A DNA stretch of 64,000 bases. It comes from VXNE01 sp965200505 (GTDB lineage Bacteria; Pseudomonadota; Gammaproteobacteria; Pseudomonadales; Azotimanducaceae). How positions within the stretch are numbered: position 1 is the first letter of the stretch; the number at the start of each line of letters is the position of its first letter. The stretch is from NCBI GenBank assembly GCA_965200505.1, contig OZ241343.1:1860001-1924000 (forward strand). Direction: 5' to 3'. Shown one piece after another: positions 61,709 to 64,000 of the stretch. Under the pieces are notes generated by a model. The model did not search any database and had not been told where the DNA came from. It saw only the letters and a program-made list of their open reading frames with translations. The position numbers and the translations under genes were made by a program.

Positions 61709-62473
61709 TCAACCTTTCAAGAGCGGGGTGTCGTAGGTTCGCAGGTTATCGACCATCAAGTATTCCTTGAGGTAGTGCGTGCAGAGGTAGAACGGCCCCG
61801 TGTCGATCAGGGCGACGGCCATCTTGAACAGGTAGCTGCTGGCCGCGATGACGATCATCGACCGCAAGGTGAAGTCCCCGGCCAAGTAGGCCGCGCCGAA
61901 CGTCACCGTCACCACCATCACCGAATCCACCAGTTGGCTGGTGAGGGTGGAGAAGTTGTTGCGTATCCACAGGTAGCGGCCGCGGGTGAGGCGCTTCAAC
62001 AAGTGGAACATCTGCACATCGCAGAACTGCGCCGCGATGTAGGCGAGCATCGAGGCGAACACCGCCCCGGAAGTGCAGGCGAAGATGAGCTCGAAGAGCT
62101 CCACGCTGCCGGAGATGATCTCGCCGTTCGGCAAGGAGATGTCCTCGGCGAGCTGCAGCACTTGCCACGGCGCCGGCTGGTCCGAGGCCGGCATTGAGTT
62201 GCCGAGCCACAGGCAGCCGATGATGAAGAAGTTGAGCGCGAGCCCCAGCCCCACCAGGAAGTTGGCGCGGCGGCGGCCATAGAGTTCGCTGATGAGGTCC
62301 GTGCAGAGGAAGGTGAGCGGATAAGGCAACACGCCGACGGCCAGCGTCAGCGGCCCCCATTGCATGAAGCGCGTGATGCCGATGATGTTCAGCATCGTCA
62401 TCGAGCACAGGAAGAAGCCGGCGAGGACGATGAAGACCCGCTCGCGGCGCTCGTCAAGATTGCTGGTTTGCAT
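61709..62473 (-). CDS. Queuosine precursor transporter (YhhQ/VUT family)
   Basis: The 254-residue product is a membrane protein with about six hydrophobic segments and family motifs: LPYPLTFLCTDLISELYGRR, YIAAQFCDVQMFHLLKR, and RNNFSTLTSQLVDSVMVV. The YhhQ family imports queuine or preQ bases for tRNA modification. It lies in a - strand series with the SDR and HAD genes, eight bases after the SDR stop. Confidence 0.9.
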   Translation of the reverse strand: MQTSNLDERRERVFIVLAGFFLCSMTMLNIIGITRFMQWGPLTLAVGVLPYPLTFLCTDLISELYGRRRANFLVGLGLALNFFIIGCLWLGNSMPASDQPAPWQVLQLAEDISLPNGEIISGSVELFELIFACTSGAVFASMLAYIAAQFCDVQMFHLLKRLTRGRYLWIRNNFSTLTSQLVDSVMVVTVTFGAAYLAGDFTLRSMIVIAASSYLFKMAVALIDTGPFYLCTHYLKEYLMVDNLRTYDTPLLKG

Positions 62474-62481
62474 GGATGTCC

Positions 62482-63177
62482 CTATCGTTCGCGCTGGCCG
62501 AGGTTGGCGTGCAGCAGGGCGCCGTTCAACGCTGGATGGTGCGCCGCGAACAAGAGCAGCGCCGCCACTTCGTCCGGCTCGACGAGGCGCCCGAAGGCGG
62601 ACAGCGCCGCCGCTTCTCGCAACGCTTCGGCGGGGATGTGCTCCCGCAACATCGCGGTGTCCGTGAAGCCCGGGCAGACGCACACGGTGTGGATGCCGGT
62701 GCCGGCCAAGTCTTGGCAGGTGGCGCGCATCATGCCGGCGATGGCGTGCTTGGCTGTCACGTAGCTGAAGGTGCCCGCTACGCCCTTCTCGGACAACGTG
62801 GAACCGACGTAGAGAATGGCGGAGCCGGGGCCCATGTGCGGAATGACGAAGCCGTTCAGCGTGTTCGGCGCCACCACGTTGATTTCGAGCAGCTCCCGCA
62901 GTGCCGCGCTCGAGGCATCCGAGGCGCTGTCGCCCACCAGCCGCGCCGCGTTGTGCAGCAGCGTGATTTCGGCCGCCGCGGCGAGCCGTGGTTCGATGCG
63001 GCCGCGGATGTCCTCCAAGAACTTGGGCTGCGACAGATCGCAGGCGATGTTCTCGACCTCGGCCACCGGACATGGCCGCCGCGACAAGTTCACCACGGCA
63101 TAGCCGGCCGCGGCGAAGGCCGCCGCGGCGCTCGCGCCGATGCCACCGGAACCGCCGGTGAGCAAGAGGAGTTTCAC
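62482..63177 (-). CDS. Short-chain dehydrogenase/reductase
   Basis: The 231-residue product begins VKLLLLTGGSGGIGASAAAA (GTG 63177), has HNAARLVGDSAS, a catalytic Ser in YVGSTLSEKG, and YVTAKHAIAG. It starts four bases after the HAD gene stop, so the two are probably coupled. The frame is open to 63351 but that overlaps the HAD gene. Confidence 0.85.
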   Translation of the reverse strand: MKLLLLTGGSGGIGASAAAAFAAAGYAVVNLSRRPCPVAEVENIACDLSQPKFLEDIRGRIEPRLAAAAEITLLHNAARLVGDSASDASSAALRELLEINVVAPNTLNGFVIPHMGPGSAILYVGSTLSEKGVAGTFSYVTAKHAIAGMMRATCQDLAGTGIHTVCVCPGFTDTAMLREHIPAEALREAAALSAFGRLVEPDEVAALLLFAAHHPALNGALLHANLGQRER

Positions 63178-63181
63178 GATG

Positions 63182-63877
63182 TCAGCCCAGGATGGCGTCT
63201 GCGAACTCAGCGAGGCTCGAAAACGTCCAATCAGGCTGCGCGTCGGCCTCCCGGGCCGCGCCCACGGCGCCTTGGGTGCGGTCGATCCACACCGTGTCCA
63301 TGCCCAACTCGGCGGCCGGGGCAATGTCGTGGAACAGGCTCTGCGCCACATGCAGCACTTGTGGCGCCTTGAGCCGCAAGCCCTTTAGGGCGGCGTGGAA
63401 CATTGCCGGCGCCGGCTTGTAGCAGCCCGTCTGCTGCGCGGTGATCACTTGGGCGAATTGCACACCCAACGCCGCGTTGGTGGTGGCGAACAAGTCATCG
63501 TCGATGTTGGAGACGATGGCCAAGTCGAACCGGCCTGCGAGCCGCCCCAATGCCTCTCGGGTGTCCGCATAGGGCGGTGACGCCGCCAGCGCCGGCGCGA
63601 AGCCGTCCAGTTCAGCGGCGGTTGGCACGAAGGCGAGCCGGGTGCCGAGCCGCCGCAGCACCTCGCGCAGCACCTCCGCGTAGCTCGCGCCTTCGGCCTG
63701 CACGGCCGGTTCCTCGGCGGCGAAGAAGGTGAGGATGAACTCGTCGATGACGTGGGCATCATGGCCGAGCAGCACTGGCTGCAGGTATTCGACGATGCCG
63801 CGCTGCCAATCGACCAGCGTGCCGTAGCAATCGAACGTGAGCGCTGCGTAAGCGTCCGGATCGATTTCCGTCGCCAT
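63182..63877 (-). CDS. Haloacid dehalogenase type II-like hydrolase (HAD)
   Basis: The 231-residue product has the four HAD motifs: LTFDCYGTLVDW with the nucleophile Asp, LAIVSNIDDDL, KPAPAMF, and LHVAQSLFHDIAPA, the last typical of class II haloacid dehalogenase-like proteins. Substrate is unknown. ATG 63877 (MATEIDPDAYAAL) is used; an ATG at 63937 would add 20 residues. The next 120 bases to the window end hold no gene I can support. Confidence 0.88.
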   Translation of the reverse strand: MATEIDPDAYAALTFDCYGTLVDWQRGIVEYLQPVLLGHDAHVIDEFILTFFAAEEPAVQAEGASYAEVLREVLRRLGTRLAFVPTAAELDGFAPALAASPPYADTREALGRLAGRFDLAIVSNIDDDLFATTNAALGVQFAQVITAQQTGCYKPAPAMFHAALKGLRLKAPQVLHVAQSLFHDIAPAAELGMDTVWIDRTQGAVGAAREADAQPDWTFSSLAEFADAILG

Positions 63878-64000
63878 GCGGAACTCCCCAACAGGATTAA
63901 GCGATTGGTGCCCAATGGCCCAAGGCCGCATGGGCACGGGCGCCGGCGGGCTGGCAGCGTGATTTTACTCGGTTCGCAACAGCGAGACGATCAAGCCGCA

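Overview
The window is GC-rich DNA from a Gram-negative bacterium, most likely a gammaproteobacterium. The evidence is the block nnr-tsaE-amiB-mutL-miaA, a gene order typical of that class, the canonical S14-to-L17 ribosomal protein run, a TonB-dependent outer-membrane receptor, a lipoprotein and a periplasmic amidase. No marker fixes the genus.

Layout. (1) 32-7263: the distal spc operon and the alpha operon on the + strand (rpsN, rpsH, rplF, rplR, rpsE, rpmD, rplO, secY, rpmJ, rpsM, rpsK, rpsD, rpoA, rplQ), including the 38-residue L36. (2) 7286-10225: an inserted type II restriction-modification locus, with a beta-class methyltransferase, a TdeIII-like endonuclease and a convergent second methyltransferase. 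(3) 10334-16385: miaA, mutL, amiB, tsaE and nnr on the - strand. (4) 16456-27775: mostly metabolic genes, with an alanine-related group (alr, an Lrp-type regulator divergent from ald, a class III aminotransferase), thioesterases, dehydrogenases, a frameshifted epoxide hydrolase and an orphan HicB-like gene. (5) 28013-35440: an Rpn-like nuclease gene, then a coherent set for extracellular or periplasmic purine nucleoside use: a NUP-family protein, a TonB-dependent receptor, an exported adenosine deaminase and a second NUP protein. (6) 35505-35580: tRNA-Asn(GTT). (7) 35856-47321: a four-gene, translationally overlapping operon of visibly lower GC. (8) 47357-63877: a Uma2 nuclease, hairpin repeats, a TPP enzyme, a degenerate aspartic protease, a convergent hicA/hicB pair, a 28-C homopolymer, tRNA-Gly(CCC), an MFS transporter overlapping an HtrA protease, a phospholipase C/P1-like secreted protein, a luciferase-like oxidoreductase, a queuosine-precursor transporter and an SDR-HAD pair.

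The strongest candidate for an undescribed system is the operon at 35856-47321. Its first protein joins a NERD nuclease-like domain, a pseudokinase and a protein kinase (a PglW-like arrangement) to a P-loop ATPase that resembles the phosphorothioate-restriction protein DptF. The second protein resembles DptG at its C-terminus. The third resembles DptH: it carries a PD-(D/E)XK-like motif and a HerA/VirB4-like ATPase. It ends in what looks like a UPF0175 antitoxin domain, and the fourth gene, overlapping it by 20 nt, encodes a DUF3368-type PIN protein, the usual toxin partner of UPF0175. No DNA phosphorothioation genes (dndA-E) are present in the window. My reading is a kinase-controlled restriction machine with a built-in toxin-antitoxin fail-safe. 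The family assignments rest on motif recognition only and need profile searches.
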